This document shows, one piece after another, positions 61,782 through 64,000 of a DNA stretch of 64,000 nucleotides (the first letter of the stretch is position 1; each line of letters opens with the position of its first letter). A model generated the notes under the pieces. It saw only the letters and a list, made by a program, of their open reading frames with translations, made no database searches and was not told the DNA's origin. The position numbers and the translations under genes were made by a program. The DNA comes from Dactylorhiza incarnata (lineage: Eukaryota > Streptophyta > Magnoliopsida > Asparagales > Orchidaceae). The stretch spans positions 6,510,001 to 6,574,000 of the forward strand of contig JAWHQI010000121.1 of the NCBI GenBank assembly GCA_033032865.1, in the 5' to 3' direction.

Positions 61782-64000
61782 ATGCCTAAGAAATCGTCAG
61801 AGAAGCTGCTCTTCGGGAGTGAGCTAGTCAGAACCGGCTTCGACAGTTCGGTGGATGAGTTCAGAAATGTCGTTTTAGCTCTTGAAGTTGCTGGTCTAGG
61901 ATTTGTTCTAGAACACCCTTGCAAAGTGTTGGAGGCAGAAGTTCTGAAGTTCTTCAAGCATGCAGAGTTGAGGAAACAAGGGTCAGTGATAAAAAGCAGG
62001 ATTGGTGATTTTCAAGTCAAGGTATCTCCTTCAAGATTGACTAAGCTCCTCAAGCTTCCAGAAGTTTCAGAATCAGATTCTCTATCTCCAAAGGATTTCA
62101 AACAAGCTCTAAGGTTTTGTGGTTTGCCCAAAGGAACAAAATCTATTTATAGAAAGCAAATGAATGAGGAAGGAAAATTACTTTCTGATATAATGGGAAA
62201 GGTTCTCCTATGTAAAGTCGGCTCTCACGACTATCTTTCAAATGATATGTTCAAGCTACTCGGTTCAGTTATATGCAGGAAAAGGGTTGACTGGGGAAGT
62301 GTGCTGTTTGACAGAATCTCAGCAAGTTTGAATACTCCAAACTTTGGGAGAATTCTCTCTCTATATCTCTACCCTCTGGATAAAGCAAGATTCAACATGA
62401 AGTCCGGAACTCCTCTCCACCATTTCAAAAGAATAGACTCTTCTATGATTGAGAGATGGTCCAGGAAGGTCGGTGAGTCAAGAATAACTTCTCCAAGTGC
62501 TCCAAAAACTAAGAAAGTCCCCCGTACTGTGCCAGAAGGCAAATCAGAAAGTGAAACAAAAAGTGATCCAGGCAGTGAGAAGGAAAGTGAGAAGCAAGGT
62601 GAGCACCAAAATGAGAAAGAAAGTGATCCAGGCAGTACGAAAGAAAATGAGAAAGAAGGTGAGAACGAAGGTGAACCCTCCAAGGGGGAGTGTTCCAAGC
62701 TGCCAGAACCAAATCCACCTTATTCTCCAGTGGGTTCTCCAGCTATGTCTCCCAAGATTCCATCTCCTCACAGCTCTCATTCTAAAGAAGATGACAATGC
62801 TGATAGCCCTGATGATAGTGATGGAGATGATGAAGGGGGAGATGACCCTGCTGCTGATGCTGTGAAGACAGATCAGTCGAGTAAAGGCTCAGCTGTTCCT
62901 CCAAAGGATGATATCCCCGCTCCAATTGAGGGGGAGAATGTTCACTCTGATCTCTCTACTCCTGCAGCAGATAAGCAAGAGCAGACAGATCTTCCTAAAA
63001 CCCCTGAACATGTTACAATCATCATAGCAGATGCAAGTGAAGCAGGTCCCTCTGCCTCAACTTCAAAGAATAAGGGAAAATCAGTGCAAGCACCCAAGGT
63101 GCACAAAATCCAGATTACAGTCGAAGACAAGAGAAATGAAGGCTCCACCCCTCCTCCAGTTCAAAATGAAGAAACCCTTGATGCTCTTCAATTTTATCAT
63201 TACATGAACGATGTCGATTCAGGTGATTTTCTAGTCACAGAAGATGATTTCGGAATCTCTTCTCACCTGAAAGATCAACCTCCCTCTGCTGTCGACCAAA
63301 TGCTGCTCAGTTTGGAAGAAATGCTTGTCAAACAGAAAAGATACTTTGAATTTGCTATTCATCAAATCTTTGACAAGACCAGAGACATCGACAAAGGGAT
63401 GGGAAATCACTTGCAATCCGTAGCTCACAGCCTGGACAAGGTAAAAGACAAACAAGATGAGTACTTTTCTCTGGGTGCATCCACCCTTAAGCATGTTGTG
63501 GAAGGATTACAAGCAATCAGTGAGAATACAACAAAACTTTCTGAAAATCAGCAGTACATGTTTGAGCATGATGTAAAGGAAAGATCTACGGTTCAGAACT
63601 CTCTACAAGGTCTCAAGAATGAGATAATCCAAACCCTAACTGAAGAAGTCAGAAAGGGGGAGGAAAGATTGCATGAACGAATTCAAACTCAAATCTTTGA
63701 TCTAAATAGAGAGTTAGAAGGAAGGATTCAAGAATCACAATCAAATGTTCAATCTCAGATTGCTGAAATTTCAAGAGGTATTGATAGCAAGTTTCAAGAC
63801 TTATATGGATATCTGCATCAAAATCAAGTGTGGTTGCATAATGAGCTATCAAGAGGCTATGCCCATGGTTTCCAAGGGCAAGGCCAATCTTCTGAGCAGC
63901 CAGCCTTTCCATCTGAAGAATTTGATCCGGACATTCAATTTGCCGCTCCTCAGGGTGAATATGATCCTCCTGAAGGTTATATCTGGTCTGATGATGAGAT
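61782..64000 (+). CDS. Copia-4 accessory (env-like) ORF, at least 739 codons, open at the window edge
   Basis: I translated this frame by hand from ATG 61782 to 64000 and found no stop. Residues about 1-215 look globular (R-N-V-V-L-A-L-E-V-A-G-L, then V-L-E-A-E-V-L-K-F-F, then L-T-K-L-L-K-L-P) and resemble the domain called 'putative plant transposon protein'. Residues about 235-300 are Lys/Glu/Ser-rich with a near-repeat of E-S-D-P-G-S. A Pro/Asp/Ser-rich acidic region follows to about 470, then a long predicted coiled coil (about 500-690), then a Gln/Pro/Asp-rich end. I see no signal peptide and no clear membrane helix, so a true envelope role is not supported. Its position after pol is that of Sirevirus accessory ORFs. 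Its neighbours upstream are a palindrome cluster and a TATA box. Function unknown. Confidence 0.85.
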   Translation, partial: MPKKSSEKLLFGSELVRTGFDSSVDEFRNVVLALEVAGLGFVLEHPCKVLEAEVLKFFKHAELRKQGSVIKSRIGDFQVKVSPSRLTKLLKLPEVSESDSLSPKDFKQALRFCGLPKGTKSIYRKQMNEEGKLLSDIMGKVLLCKVGSHDYLSNDMFKLLGSVICRKRVDWGSVLFDRISASLNTPNFGRILSLYLYPLDKARFNMKSGTPLHHFKRIDSSMIERWSRKVGESRITSPSAPKTKKVPRTVPEGKSESETKSDPGSEKESEKQGEHQNEKESDPGSTKENEKEGENEGEPSKGECSKLPEPNPPYSPVGSPAMSPKIPSPHSSHSKEDDNADSPDDSDGDDEGGDDPAADAVKTDQSSKGSAVPPKDDIPAPIEGENVHSDLSTPAADKQEQTDLPKTPEHVTIIIADASEAGPSASTSKNKGKSVQAPKVHKIQITVEDKRNEGSTPPPVQNEETLDALQFYHYMNDVDSGDFLVTEDDFGISSHLKDQPPSAVDQMLLSLEEMLVKQKRYFEFAIHQIFDKTRDIDKGMGNHLQSVAHSLDKVKDKQDEYFSLGASTLKHVVEGLQAISENTTKLSENQQYMFEHDVKERSTVQNSLQGLKNEIIQTLTEEVRKGEERLHERIQTQIFDLNRELEGRIQESQSNVQSQIAEISRGIDSKFQDLYGYLHQNQVWLHNELSRGYAHGFQGQGQSSEQPAFPSEEFDPDIQFAAPQGEYDPPEGYIWSDDE

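Larger units (their letters stand above)
31894..64000 (+). mobile_element. Copia-4: Sirevirus split by two younger insertions, 3' end beyond the window
   Basis: In order: 5' LTR (31894-32534 and 41477-42197, split by Copia-3), primer site, gag (42276-44558), pol (44566-45261 and 58771-61227, split by Tat-2), an internal palindrome cluster with TATA box, and an accessory ORF open to 64000. The 3' LTR is not reached. Coding regions are nearly intact: one stop in gag and none in pol once Tat-2 is removed. The base before the LTR is preceded by GTCTC (31889-31893), the expected target duplication. Confidence 0.9.

Noticed and set aside
61537..61827. 96-aa ORF ahead of the accessory gene
   Set aside because: Its ATG overlaps the TATA box, so it would not be in the transcript; it is in another frame from the accessory ORF.
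61782..64000. Calling the accessory ORF a true envelope gene
   Set aside because: No signal peptide, membrane helix or fusion-peptide-like segment seen; coiled coil and acidic regions only.

Overview
This window looks like intergenic heterochromatin from a large flowering-plant nuclear genome. I found no host gene, tRNA or rRNA. Almost all of it is LTR retrotransposons inserted into one another, plus two tandem arrays. A flowering plant is inferred from the families: Sirevirus-type and other Ty1/copia elements primed by initiator tRNA-Met, Ty3/gypsy Tat-lineage elements with a second RNase H and antisense accessory genes, a chromovirus remnant, and non-autonomous gag-only elements with a TGGCGCC... 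primer site. I cannot name the species.

Layout, with names used below. 1-881: decayed accessory (env-like) ORF of a Sirevirus, minus strand, with a palindrome cluster upstream of it. 1590-2195: 18-bp minisatellite. 2440-5310 and 13323-13715: two pieces of a Tat element (Tat-1, minus). Between them lies Copia-1 (5311-13322, plus), with one intact 1318-aa gag-pol ORF. 13716-18959: gag-only element GAG-1, its 5' LTR truncated. 18960-19725: piece of a Sirevirus LTR. 19726-21516: chromovirus pol remnant. 21517-24096: gag-only element GAG-2. 24097-28957: decayed Sirevirus Copia-2 (plus). 28958-31893: 3' end of an inverted Sirevirus, Copia-5R. 31894 to beyond 64000: Sirevirus Copia-4 (plus), whose 5' LTR is split by Copia-3 (32535-41471, minus, intact 1384-aa ORF, duplication GTTAG) and whose integrase is split by Tat-2 (45262-58765, minus, duplication TTGTT).

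The nesting gives relative ages: Copia-3 and Tat-2 are youngest (LTR pairs differ at roughly 8 of 1919 and 7 of 1185 sites by eye). Copia-4 is older than both, Copia-5R older than Copia-4, and Copia-2 older still. Removing Tat-2 and one duplication copy restores the Copia-4 pol frame.

Three things stand out. (1) Tat-2 carries two antisense genes between pol and its 3' LTR, each with its own TATA box and three consistent introns; a diverged Tat-1 has remnants of both. (2) Every LTR family here with a visible U3 has its own inverted-repeat word there. In Sireviruses the same word recurs inside the element: with a TATA box ahead of the env-like ORF in Copia-4, and inside gag in Copia-2. (3) The env-like ORF of Copia-4 is open from 61782 to the window edge (at least 739 codons).
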